This document shows, piece after piece, positions 8,059-16,065 of a stretch of DNA of 18,012 nt; positions within the stretch are counted from its first letter, which is position 1, and each line of letters begins with the position of its first letter. This DNA is from an uncultured Campylobacter sp. GTDB taxonomy: Bacteria; Campylobacterota; Campylobacteria; Campylobacterales; Campylobacteraceae. The DNA lies in contig NZ_CALIJA010000055.1 in assembly GCF_938017615.1 (NCBI RefSeq), forward strand, positions 1 to 18,012, given 5' to 3'. The notes beneath the pieces are model-generated. The model was not told where the DNA came from. It saw nothing but the letters and a program-made list of their open reading frames with translations, and did no database searches. Both the position numbers and the translations under genes were made by a program.

Positions 8059-8778
8059 ATGGCTAAATACAATCGCATACTCGTAAAATTTTCGGGTGAA
8101 GCGCTAGCGGGAGAGAACGGCTTTGGGATCGACAGCGAAATTTTAAAATTTATCGCTAAAGAGATCAAGCAGCTCGTAGAGGGCGGCATCGAAGTAGGCA
8201 TCGTAATCGGCGGCGGCAACATCATAAGAGGCGTAAGCGCCGCGGCTAGCGGTATCATCAAACGCACCAGTGGCGATCATATGGGCATGCTAGCCACCGT
8301 CATAAACGCAATCGCGATGAGAGAAGCGCTAGAATACGCAGGTATGGATGTGCGCGTGCAAAGCGCGATAAAGATGGAAGCGATCTGCGAGACCTTCATT
8401 ATCGGCCGCGCCAAAAGGCACCTCGAAAAAGGGCGCGTCGTGATCTTTGCCGCAGGCACGGGAAATCCGTTCTTCACGACCGATACCGCGGGTACGCTCC
8501 GCGCTATCGAGATCGGAGCCGACGCCATCATCAAAGCCACCAAGGTAATGGGGATCTACGACAAAGATCCGCAAAAATTTAAAGACGCCAAATTGCTTTC
8601 CAAAGTCACTTACGATCAAGCCCTGCACGACAACATCAGGGTGATGGATGATACGGCTATCGCGCTTGCTAAAGACAATGCGCTTCCGATCATCGTGTGC
8701 AATATGTTTAAGAGCGGAAATTTATACAAAATCGTCGATGGCGGAGATCTAAGCTCCTGCTCGATCGTAAAAAACTGA
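8059..8778 (+). CDS. pyrH: UMP kinase
   Basis: Cytoplasmic amino-acid-kinase-fold enzyme that phosphorylates UMP to UDP with ATP, the second step from UMP to the pyrimidine nucleotides. The 239-residue length is normal for bacterial PyrH. Motifs in order: KFSGEALAG (phosphate-binding lysine) near the N-terminus, GGGNIIRG at about residues 54-61, DHMGMLATVINA at about 73-84, and the TDTAGTLRAIEIGAD / KATKVMGIYDKDP nucleotide-binding block in the second half. AGGAG lies 8 nt before the ATG. It heads the plus-strand operon; rpoZ starts 23 nt after its stop. The pyrH-rpoZ-spoT linkage matches C. jejuni as I remember it. The call is certain. Confidence 0.98.
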   Translation: MAKYNRILVKFSGEALAGENGFGIDSEILKFIAKEIKQLVEGGIEVGIVIGGGNIIRGVSAAASGIIKRTSGDHMGMLATVINAIAMREALEYAGMDVRVQSAIKMEAICETFIIGRAKRHLEKGRVVIFAAGTGNPFFTTDTAGTLRAIEIGADAIIKATKVMGIYDKDPQKFKDAKLLSKVTYDQALHDNIRVMDDTAIALAKDNALPIIVCNMFKSGNLYKIVDGGDLSSCSIVKN

Positions 8779-8801
8779 AATTTTAAATTTAAGGAGAATT
8801 G

Positions 8802-9020
8802 ATGAGAACCGAACAAATTGTAGCCAAAGCGTTAAAAGTAACCGGCGGAGACCGATATAAGCTATCTTTGATGATAAGCAAACGCGCCGAGCAGCTAGCT
8901 GCGGGCGAACCGCCGCTGATAGAGAATGTAGATACTCGCAAGATGAAATTTGCCGATATAGCAATCTTGGAACTAGCCGAAGGTAAGATCGCATTAGATG
9001 GAATCGTTGACAAGGATTAA
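8802..9020 (+). CDS. rpoZ: RNA polymerase omega subunit
   Basis: Small subunit that binds the beta-prime subunit and helps assemble RNA polymerase. The 72-residue product shows the omega pattern: a helix with GGDRYKLSLMISKRAEQL, then a loop with PPLIENV and a C-terminal helix with ADIAILELAEGKI. I start it at ATG 8802 because AAGGAG is 5 nt upstream (8791-8796); the adjacent TTG at 8799 would be too close. The N-terminus is MRTEQ, without the MAR motif that contributes to the ppGpp site on E. coli omega. Its 3' end overlaps the spoT start by 23 nt, so omega and the (p)ppGpp enzyme are coupled. Confidence 0.93.
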   Translation: MRTEQIVAKALKVTGGDRYKLSLMISKRAEQLAAGEPPLIENVDTRKMKFADIAILELAEGKIALDGIVDKD

Positions 9021-11190
9021 TGATAACTTCTTAGAAAGTCTCATCGACGATGTCGTCGATACCAAAGACATTCAAAGCGCCAAGCAGCTGCTTTATAATC
9101 TAAAAGAGCCCACTCCGCTGCTAGTGGATGCTATAAATTTATGCATCGCGCAGCACGACGGGCAGTTTCGCAAAAGCGGCGAGCCGTATGCGATCCATCC
9201 GATTTTGGTAGCCTGCTTCGTATCTTTTATGGGTGGAGACGACGCAATGGTAATATCTGCGCTACTACACGACGTAGTAGAGGATACAGATTACAGCATC
9301 GAGCAGGTTAGACAAAGATTCGGTGACGAAGTAGCCAAAATCGTAGAAGGGCTTACTAAAATCGTAAACATCAGAGAGGATAAATTAGCCCCATCCAGCG
9401 ATAGTAACGCCAAGCTACGCTCCACCGCGCTTACCTTCCGCAGGATGCTAATGATCTCCATTAATGATCAGCGCGTTTTGGTAGTCAAGCTCTGCGATAG
9501 GCTGCACAATATGCTAACCCTAGACGCGCTTCGCCCCGATAAACAAAAACGTATCGGCGAGGAGACGCTTTTGGTTTACGCGCCGATCGCGCACAGGCTT
9601 GGAATTTCATCGATCAAAAACGTGCTTGAAGATCTTAGCTTCAAATACGTCATGCCTAAAGAGTATTCTGCGATCGCCGATTACGTCGAGGAACACAAGC
9701 AGCAGCTTCAGATGAGCTTGAGCAAATTTAGCGAAAAAATCAAGGAGTATATGCTTTCAAACGGCTTTAGCGAGGGCAGCTTTGAGATCCAAAAGCGAAT
9801 GAAACACTACTACTCGATCTTTTTAAAGATGCAGCGCAAAGGAATTTCGATCGAGGAGGTGCTCGATCTTTTGGCTATCCGCATCATCGTGCAAAAGCCG
9901 ATGGATTGCTACTTGGCTCTGGGTATAATCCATACTAAATTTAACCCGCTGATCTCGCGCTTTAAAGATTATATCGCGCTGCCAAAGCAAAACGGATATC
10001 AGACGATCCACACGACCGTCTTTAACGAAAGTATGATCGTAGAGGTGCAGATCCGCACTTTCGATATGCACAACACCGCGGAATTCGGCGTCGCTGCGCA
10101 CTGGAAGTATAAATATAGCGGCTCGATCAATCCGAAGCTCGATTGGCTAAACGACATCGGCATGCAGGAAGAGGACGACGCCAACGCCGAGGATCTTTAC
10201 GAATACGCTAAAGACAGCCTCTACGTCGAGGATATCGCCGTGTATTCTCCCAAGGGCGGAATTTTTACATTGCCACGAGGCGCCACGGCGCTTGATTACG
10301 CCTACGAGATACACTCTCAAGTGGGTTTAAAAGCGACCGAGGCCTTTATAAACCGCGTCAAAGTGCCGCTGCTAACGGAGCTTAAAAACGGAGATATCGT
10401 TCATATCATCACCGGAAGCGAGCCACACTACCGCTGCAGCTGGCTAAGCTCGGTCAAAACGGGCAAGGCGCGCGCGACGATAAAGGCGTTTTGTAAACAA
10501 AAGATCAGAGATATAAATTTTGAAGTAGCGATTAAAATTTTATGCGCGATCTTTACGACGAGTAAGGAGAGCATTCTAAGCTGGCTTGAAAAAGAAAATT
10601 TAAGCAAAAAGATCGGCAAAGCTGCCTATGACTCGGTATTTTTAAAAGACGTCGTAAACGCGCTGAAAAAATACCCGCTCAAAGAGAAATTTTTCAATAT
10701 GAAATTTCGCAGCAAGTATGAGATTGAGAAGCAAAAATTTGACAACATCGTGGTGTATTCAAATTTTAAAATCGACGAGGTTGAGTTTGATTACTGCTGC
10801 AACCCAAAGCGTGGCGACGACATCATCGGCTTTCGCAACGGACACGGCGTGACGGTGCATCATAAGCTGTGCGAACGTGCAAGCGAGCTAATCAAAACCG
10901 ATGAGATGATCTTCGTAAAATGGACGCGCAATGCGCCGCACCGCTACAAGATCATATTAAATTTAGAAAACAAGCGCGGCTCGCTGGCGACGTTTTTGAA
11001 CTATTTAGTCAAGCTTGAGGTCGATCTGGTGTCGATAAGCCTCAACGAAAATAGCGAAACAACGTCGGATTATTTTGAGATCATCATCGAGCTAAACGAA
11101 AATTTAGACTCCACGGAGATTAAAGACAAACTCAAAAACCGCTTTAAAATCGTGGATTTCGTATCGCTTACGGACGTATATAAAAACTAA
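8998..11190 (+). CDS. spoT: RelA/SpoT-family (p)ppGpp synthetase/hydrolase
   Basis: Long RSH protein that makes and degrades the alarmone (p)ppGpp and so drives the stringent response. The 730 residues hold, in order, an HD hydrolase domain (H67, HD at 91-92 in LLHDVVED, DRLHNM at 167-172), a synthetase domain (about 255-370, with RFKDYIALPKQNGYQTIH at 321-338 and the catalytic glutamate E349 in VEVQIRT), a TGS domain (about 413-472) and a C-terminal ACT domain (about 655-728). Both active sites look intact, so it is probably bifunctional, as expected where it is the only long RSH. The ATG at 8998 lies within rpoZ; TTG 9007 is an alternative. tyrS follows after 14 nt. The family call is certain; bifunctionality is inferred. 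Confidence 0.95.
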   Translation: MESLTRINDNFLESLIDDVVDTKDIQSAKQLLYNLKEPTPLLVDAINLCIAQHDGQFRKSGEPYAIHPILVACFVSFMGGDDAMVISALLHDVVEDTDYSIEQVRQRFGDEVAKIVEGLTKIVNIREDKLAPSSDSNAKLRSTALTFRRMLMISINDQRVLVVKLCDRLHNMLTLDALRPDKQKRIGEETLLVYAPIAHRLGISSIKNVLEDLSFKYVMPKEYSAIADYVEEHKQQLQMSLSKFSEKIKEYMLSNGFSEGSFEIQKRMKHYYSIFLKMQRKGISIEEVLDLLAIRIIVQKPMDCYLALGIIHTKFNPLISRFKDYIALPKQNGYQTIHTTVFNESMIVEVQIRTFDMHNTAEFGVAAHWKYKYSGSINPKLDWLNDIGMQEEDDANAEDLYEYAKDSLYVEDIAVYSPKGGIFTLPRGATALDYAYEIHSQVGLKATEAFINRVKVPLLTELKNGDIVHIITGSEPHYRCSWLSSVKTGKARATIKAFCKQKIRDINFEVAIKILCAIFTTSKESILSWLEKENLSKKIGKAAYDSVFLKDVVNALKKYPLKEKFFNMKFRSKYEIEKQKFDNIVVYSNFKIDEVEFDYCCNPKRGDDIIGFRNGHGVTVHHKLCERASELIKTDEMIFVKWTRNAPHRYKIILNLENKRGSLATFLNYLVKLEVDLVSISLNENSETTSDYFEIIIELNENLDSTEIKDKLKNRFKIVDFVSLTDVYKN

Positions 11191-11204
11191 ATAAGGGAGA
11201 GCAA

Positions 11205-12410
11205 ATGGCTGACATTCAAGGCATTATGGAAAATTTTAAGCGCGGTGTCGCGGAGATCATCGGCGAAGAACAGATCGAGGCACTGATTAGGCGCTATTAC
11301 GACAGCGGCGAGGTCTTTTACGTCAAAATCGGCATGGACCCCACTGCTGCGGATCTGCACCTAGGGCACACCGTCGTTTTGAATAAGCTTGCGTTTTTAC
11401 AAAACCACGGCGCGATCGTGCAGTTTCTAATCGGCGATTTTACCGCTCAAATCGGAGATCCTACGGGCAAGAGCGAGACTCGCAAAAAACTAGCGCGCGA
11501 AGTTGTGCTTCAAAACGCCAAAACCTACGAGCAGCAGGTCTTTAAAATTTTAAATCCCGCAAAAACTAAGGTAATGTTTAATTCCGAATGGACCAACCGC
11601 CTGGGTGCTAGCGGTATGATCGAGCTATCAAGCACTTTTAATGTTGCCCGGATGCTCGAGCGCGACGACTTCGAGAAGCGCTACAAGGCAGAGCAGCCGA
11701 TCAGCATCAGCGAGTTTATGTATCCGCTACTGCAAGGATACGACAGCGTTTGCATGAAATGCGATATAGAATTTGGCGGTACCGATCAGAAATTTAATCT
11801 TTTAATGGGTCGCCAGCTGCAAAGAATTTATGATGTCGGCAAGGAGCAAAGCGTCGTGATGATGCCGCTTTTGGTAGGCACCGACGGTACGAATAAAATG
11901 AGCAAGAGCTTAGGCAACTACATCGGCGTAACCGATACGCCTCATGATATGTACGGCAAGGTGATGAGTATCAGCGATGCGTTAATGTGGGATTGGTATA
12001 ATCTGCTAAGCCAAAAAAGTAGCGAAGATATTGAGCTAATAAAAGGCTTCGTGGCGGATGGCTCGATCCATCCTAAGGCGGTTAAGGAGGAGCTTGCCTC
12101 CGAGATCGTAACGCAATTTTATGACGAAAATACCGCCTTTGAGGCCAAGCAGGAATTTGACCGCGTCCACGGTGCTGGCGAGCTCCCTAGCGAGATCAAG
12201 GAATATCACGTAAGCTCGCCTGCATGGATAGTAAAGGCGTTAATTAGCTGCAAGCTCGCAGTATCCAGCTCGGATGCGCGCAGGCTAATAAAATCAAACG
12301 CCGTCAGTATCGATCAAAATAAAATTTTAGATGAGCAGCTTCAGCTTAGCTCGGGCGAATACACTCTTCAAGTAGGGAAGAAAAAATTCGCTAAATTAAA
12401 GGTAGATTAA
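11205..12410 (+). CDS. tyrS: Tyrosyl-tRNA synthetase
   Basis: Class I synthetase that charges tRNA-Tyr. At 401 residues it is full length. The HIGH-type motif HLGH is at residues 52-55 after MDPTAADL, and KMSKS is at 231-235 followed by LGNYIG. Between them FGGTDQKFNLLMGRQLQ supplies tyrosine and tRNA contacts. A C-terminal S4-like RNA-binding domain is shown by SSSDARRLIKSNAVSID at about 352-368. The overall pattern resembles the second TyrRS subclass (TyrZ-like), common in Campylobacter. A strong AAGGGAG lies 5-6 nt before the ATG. Its stop shares one base with the start of the next gene. The call is certain. Confidence 0.97.
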   Translation: MADIQGIMENFKRGVAEIIGEEQIEALIRRYYDSGEVFYVKIGMDPTAADLHLGHTVVLNKLAFLQNHGAIVQFLIGDFTAQIGDPTGKSETRKKLAREVVLQNAKTYEQQVFKILNPAKTKVMFNSEWTNRLGASGMIELSSTFNVARMLERDDFEKRYKAEQPISISEFMYPLLQGYDSVCMKCDIEFGGTDQKFNLLMGRQLQRIYDVGKEQSVVMMPLLVGTDGTNKMSKSLGNYIGVTDTPHDMYGKVMSISDALMWDWYNLLSQKSSEDIELIKGFVADGSIHPKAVKEELASEIVTQFYDENTAFEAKQEFDRVHGAGELPSEIKEYHVSSPAWIVKALISCKLAVSSSDARRLIKSNAVSIDQNKILDEQLQLSSGEYTLQVGKKKFAKLKVD

Positions 12411-13498
12411 TGAGTATAAAGATAGGCAAACACGAGATTGCACACCCGATAATTCAAGGCGGCATGGGACTTGGTATCAGCTGGGACAAGCTAGCCGGCA
12501 ATGTCAGCCTAAACGGCTGTCTAGGCGTCATTAGCTCGGTCGGCACCGGTTACTACGAAAATCTTAAATTTGCCAAAAAATCGCTCGATGGCAGACCCTA
12601 TCAAAGCGAGAATTTTTATAGCAAAGAGGCGCTTTTTACAATCGTACAAAACGCCCGTAAAATTTGCGGCGATGCGCCTTTGGGGATGAACGTAATGTGC
12701 GCGGCGAACGACTACGAACGCATCGTGCGCGACACGTGCGAGGCGGGTATCGACATCATCATAAGCGGCGCCGGGCTTCCTACCAATCTGCCGGAATTTA
12801 CGGCCGATTTTCCGGACGTCGCGCTCGTACCCATCGTCTCCTCAGCTAAAGCTCTTAAGATCATCGCCAAGCGCTGGAAGCAGCGCTACGACAGAATTCC
12901 CGACGCCGTAGTGCTCGAAGGCCCTCTTAGCGGCGGACATCAGGGCTTTACCTACGAGCAGTGCGGCGATCCGGCGTTTGCGCTAGATAATCTAATCCCG
13001 CAAGTAAAAGCAGAAATCTCGCAATGGGGCAACTTCCCGCTCTTTGCCGCAGGCGGAATTTGGGATAAGAGCGACATCGAACGCGTGAAATCTTTGGGCG
13101 CGGATGGCGTGCAGATGGGTACGCGCTTCATCGGCACCTTTGAATGCGACGCCGCAGAGGAATTTAAGCAAGTACTTCTTAACGCCAAAAAAGAGGACAT
13201 CCGGCTTCTAAAATCGCCCGTAGGCTATCCCGCGCGCGGCATTCATACTAATCTGCAAGATATGATCGCCGCAGGCACGGCGCCTAAGATCCGCTGTATC
13301 AGCAACTGCGTAAGCCCTTGCGAGCGCGGCAAAGGCGCTAATGCCGTAGGATACTGCATCGCCGACCGCCTAAGGGACGCGTATCTGGGTAAAACGCAAA
13401 GCGGTCTGTTTTTTACCGGTGCGAACGGATGGCGATTAAACGAGATAATATCCGTGAAGGAATTGATAGAAAAACTTATAAATGGCGAAGATAGTTAA
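12410..13498 (+). CDS. FMN-dependent nitronate monooxygenase-like / FabK-like oxidoreductase
   Basis: Cytoplasmic TIM-barrel flavoprotein of the 2-nitropropane dioxygenase (nitronate monooxygenase) superfamily, which also contains enoyl-ACP reductase FabK. The 362-residue sequence shows IIQGGMGLGIS near the N-terminus (FMN-binding start, Q16-G20), the NVMCA strand, GPLSGGHQG with the conserved histidine H177, and the phosphate-binding AAGGIWDKSDI / GADGVQMGTRF block. The C-terminal part has four cysteines, C296, C300, C304 and C316, after the barrel; this is not a standard feature of nitronate monooxygenase that I know. The substrate cannot be told from sequence. It shares one base with tyrS and overlaps amiA by 17 nt, and a homologue sits at the same place in C. 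jejuni as I remember it, so it is a stable operon member. Confidence 0.88.
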   Translation: MSIKIGKHEIAHPIIQGGMGLGISWDKLAGNVSLNGCLGVISSVGTGYYENLKFAKKSLDGRPYQSENFYSKEALFTIVQNARKICGDAPLGMNVMCAANDYERIVRDTCEAGIDIIISGAGLPTNLPEFTADFPDVALVPIVSSAKALKIIAKRWKQRYDRIPDAVVLEGPLSGGHQGFTYEQCGDPAFALDNLIPQVKAEISQWGNFPLFAAGGIWDKSDIERVKSLGADGVQMGTRFIGTFECDAAEEFKQVLLNAKKEDIRLLKSPVGYPARGIHTNLQDMIAAGTAPKIRCISNCVSPCERGKGANAVGYCIADRLRDAYLGKTQSGLFFTGANGWRLNEIISVKELIEKLINGEDS

Positions 13499-15398
13499 AA
13501 TTTTTCTAATCGCAGCTTTTAGCTGCGTATTGGCGTTTGGAGCTTCGAGCGAGGCGTTTTTTGCGAAATTCGACAAGGATTTCATCGTAGCGACGCCGAA
13601 TTACAAGCGCTCGCTGCACAAGGAGCTAAAATCGCTCTACCAAGGCGCGTCCGATAAAGAGGTCCGCATCAAAGCGCTAAAGAGGCTGGTTTACAGCTCG
13701 AAAAATTTAGGGCTTGACTCCTCGCCCTACGAAAAGGAGCTCGCGCGCCTAAATACAAAGAGCGCGGATAAAACAAAGTCCAAAAGCTCTAGCGACGAGA
13801 GCAAACAAAGCTCAAACTCCGCCGAAAAGAAAAGCTCGAAAAATTCCAAAAAAGCAAGCTCTGCTAGCAGCGAGGATTCCCAAGCTTCGGGCAGCTCCAA
13901 AACAAAGTCCGCGAAAAGCGAGGGAAGCTTCAAAGCGGAAAATTCCAAAAACTCTTCAAATTTAGCGGATAAAACCCCAAAGGCTTCAGCCTCGGAAAAT
14001 TCTAAAAGCTCTGCCTCCAAAAACTCCTCCGCCAAAAAAATGCAAGCTGCAAAAAACGCCGATCTAAGCTCGCTTTCTAAAGAGGATTTGGAATTTCTAC
14101 GCTCGACTAGACCGATCGGCGCGGACGAGGTCGTGGACGCCCAAGAGGACGATGGCGGCGAGGACGCGACCGCGGAAAACGAGGATGATGAGGAAGCTGC
14201 GGATCAAAGCAGCGAGCTTAGAAAAAGCAGCGTCAAAAAAGCGGATAAAAACGCCAAGCTTGCGTTAAATTCTCTGCGCGGCGATAAAAACGAGATCGTG
14301 CTTGAGTTTAACCGCGATCTAAAGCGCGGCGATTATAAAGATTTTACGATCGCGAGTAGTGATAATTTTCGCTTCGTGATTGATTTTAGCGCGCGGCAAA
14401 AGTCACAAAAAACGCGGCTTAAAGATAGCTTTGTTAGCGATGTACGCGTCTCGCAATACAACGATAAGACCGTGCGCATCGTACTTAGCGATCCGAAAGA
14501 ATTCAATGCAAACGTTGAAATTGGCGGCAATATGATGATTTTAAGTACGGCTGAAGGCTTAAAAGCCGCAAAATCCGCGCGCACAAAAAAAAACAAGGAT
14601 CAAAAATCAGGGCGCAAGCGCGGACGCGAGCAAGATAGCGAGCCGCAAATCAGCACGATAGATGATGCGCAAGGTGCCAAAACCGCGTCCGTAGCCGTCG
14701 GTAAAATTTACAAATCGACCAAGGGTAAGCTCATCGTAATCGATCCGGGTCACGGCGGTAGCGATTCGGGCGCGGTCGGAAACGGGCTGAAGGAAAAAAA
14801 TGTCGTGCTGGCCACATCCAAAAAGCTTGGCGCGCTGCTTACCAAGCGCGGATACAAGGTGCTTTATACGCGCAGCACCGACGTGTTTATAAATTTAAGG
14901 TCGCGCACCGCTTTCGCCGCTAAAAAAAACGCCGATATGTTTATTTCGATCCACGCAAATGCCGCTCCTAACGCCAGCGCGGCATCCAAAATGAGCGGCG
15001 TGGAGACCTTTTTCTTAAGCCCGGCTAGAAGCGAGCGCAGCAAAAACGCCGCCGCGCTCGAAAACAGGGGCGATTTGGAGGATATGAATACCTTCTCGAA
15101 GCAGACCTTCCTAAATTTCTTAAACCGCGAGAAGATAATCTCCTCAAACAAGCTTGCCATCGATATTCAAAGCTATATGCTAAGCTCGGTCAAAAAGAGC
15201 TTCTCAAGCAGAGACGGAGGCGTGCGCGAGGCGCCATTTTGGGTGCTGGTGGGCGCTACGATGCCCGCGGTGCTCGTGGAGATGGGCTACATCACGCACC
15301 CGCAGGAGGGTAAAAATTTAGGCAAAAACGCCTATCAAGATCGCATTGCCCAAGGCATCGCAAACGGCGTGGACGCGTACTTTCAGAAAAACAAGTGA
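13482..15398 (+). CDS. amiA: Periplasmic N-acetylmuramoyl-L-alanine amidase
   Basis: Zinc hydrolase that cuts the amide bond between N-acetylmuramic acid and the stem peptide, used in daughter-cell separation and cell-shape control. The 638 residues start with a Sec signal peptide (hydrophobic 7-19, likely cut after A21). A short helical region follows to about 90, then a Ser/Lys/Asn/Ala-rich linker to about 195, an acidic stretch near 215-245, an AMIN-like domain (about 262-365), a second basic linker, and an Amidase_3 domain from about 415. Zinc ligands are H424 (DPGHGG), E438 and H491 (SIHANA); the catalytic glutamate is E600 (VLVEMGYI). The ATG lies in the end of the oxidoreductase gene, implying coupling. 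The call is sure; only the linker is unusual in extent. Confidence 0.95.
   Translation: MAKIVKIFLIAAFSCVLAFGASSEAFFAKFDKDFIVATPNYKRSLHKELKSLYQGASDKEVRIKALKRLVYSSKNLGLDSSPYEKELARLNTKSADKTKSKSSSDESKQSSNSAEKKSSKNSKKASSASSEDSQASGSSKTKSAKSEGSFKAENSKNSSNLADKTPKASASENSKSSASKNSSAKKMQAAKNADLSSLSKEDLEFLRSTRPIGADEVVDAQEDDGGEDATAENEDDEEAADQSSELRKSSVKKADKNAKLALNSLRGDKNEIVLEFNRDLKRGDYKDFTIASSDNFRFVIDFSARQKSQKTRLKDSFVSDVRVSQYNDKTVRIVLSDPKEFNANVEIGGNMMILSTAEGLKAAKSARTKKNKDQKSGRKRGREQDSEPQISTIDDAQGAKTASVAVGKIYKSTKGKLIVIDPGHGGSDSGAVGNGLKEKNVVLATSKKLGALLTKRGYKVLYTRSTDVFINLRSRTAFAAKKNADMFISIHANAAPNASAASKMSGVETFFLSPARSERSKNAAALENRGDLEDMNTFSKQTFLNFLNREKIISSNKLAIDIQSYMLSSVKKSFSSRDGGVREAPFWVLVGATMPAVLVEMGYITHPQEGKNLGKNAYQDRIAQGIANGVDAYFQKNK
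13740..14065 (+). repeat. Low-complexity Ser/Lys/Ala/Asn-rich linker coding region in amiA
   Basis: About 108 codons in which S, K, A, N, E and D make up nearly all residues, joining the N-terminal region to the AMIN part of the amidase. The DNA is A- and G-rich on the plus strand with repeated AGCTC, AAAAG and GAAAATTC words. Two stretches read ENSK from GAAAATTCC or GAAAATTCT, close to the AAAATTCCGC word seen elsewhere. It is probably a disordered, cell-wall-spanning tether whose length may vary between strains. Confidence 0.7.
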
Positions 15399-16065
15399 TG
15401 AAATTTTACGCGCCGCACATTTTTGCAAGTGGGATAAAATTTTATTTCGACGCGAGATCTGCCCCGCAGATAAATTTTAGCTGGCGCGATAGCTCTTGCG
15501 GATAAACAGAGCACAGAGGCGGTAAATTTAAAAATTTAAAGCCCGCCGCGCTAAATTTAAAACAAAACGTGCGGCGTTTGCATGCAAAATCCGCCCGCAT
15601 GCCAAATATTTACTACGGGCGGTAAATGTTACGGAGCGTCTTGCGGCGCCACGAGCTAGGGATATATACAGCTTAGGCGCGGAATTTTAACGCGGCTCGG
15701 CATAAAATTTTAAAGCACGGACTTGGCGCTGCTCTACGCAGCAGAGTGCGGCTGGCAGTAAAATTTACCGACGAAATTGCATTTAAGCCGCGCGAAAATA
15801 GCGATTTGGTCGCGCTAACGCAAGTCGTGTTTCAAACCGCGTCCGCGCAATTAGGATTGCGCTTTAAGTTATGAGCGTGTATATTGCGCCAGTCGCGCTT
15901 AAAACAGCACGGTCGCGCCCTAAAATTTCACGCTATGTCCGCAGGACGCGCGATATTTGCGTAATGCTGCGAACGCGGCAGTTACAGCGTGCCAATGCCT
16001 GCGCTGTATATGCATTAAAGGCGCGGCTGAATCGTAAATTTAAAGATAAATTTAAAAGGTCCAAA
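15399..16065 (+). other. 667-base stretch with no convincing gene
   Basis: I see no recognisable protein or RNA here. It is GC-mixed with several TAAATTTAAA blocks. It contains one exact GCGGAATTTT (15679-15688), a perfect 12-base palindrome (15577-15588), an inverted repeat CCGCCCG / CGGGCGG (15591-15597 and 15616-15622, 18-base loop) and a small hairpin CTGCT / AGCAG (15729-15733 and 15740-15744). No T-run follows the hairpins closely, so none is a clear terminator. A 35-codon open frame starts at 15398, sharing one base with the amiA stop and ending at 15505; nothing supports it beyond the junction. The region must hold the 3' end of the amiA transcript and the promoter of the 16066 gene, neither of which I can place. 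Confidence 0.6.
15577..15588. repeat. Perfect 12-bp palindrome TTTGCATGCAAA
   Basis: The 12 bases are identical to their reverse complement. It sits in the gene-poor stretch after amiA, three bases before the CCGCCCG inverted repeat. It could be a dimeric-regulator site or chance; no promoter can be placed beside it. Confidence 0.5.

Noticed and set aside
13727..14035. 102-codon minus-strand frame rich in E, L and F
   Set aside because: Mirror of the low-complexity Ser/Lys-rich linker of amiA; composition follows from the opposite strand.
15591..15622. Rho-independent terminator after amiA
   Set aside because: Seven-base GC stem with an 18-base loop and no T-run after it (GGTAAATG follows).
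15871..16065. 65-codon upstream extension of the 16066 gene
   Set aside because: Arg-rich sequence with no ribosome binding site at its ATG, whereas ATG 16066 has AAAAGG upstream and begins MKK plus a membrane segment.
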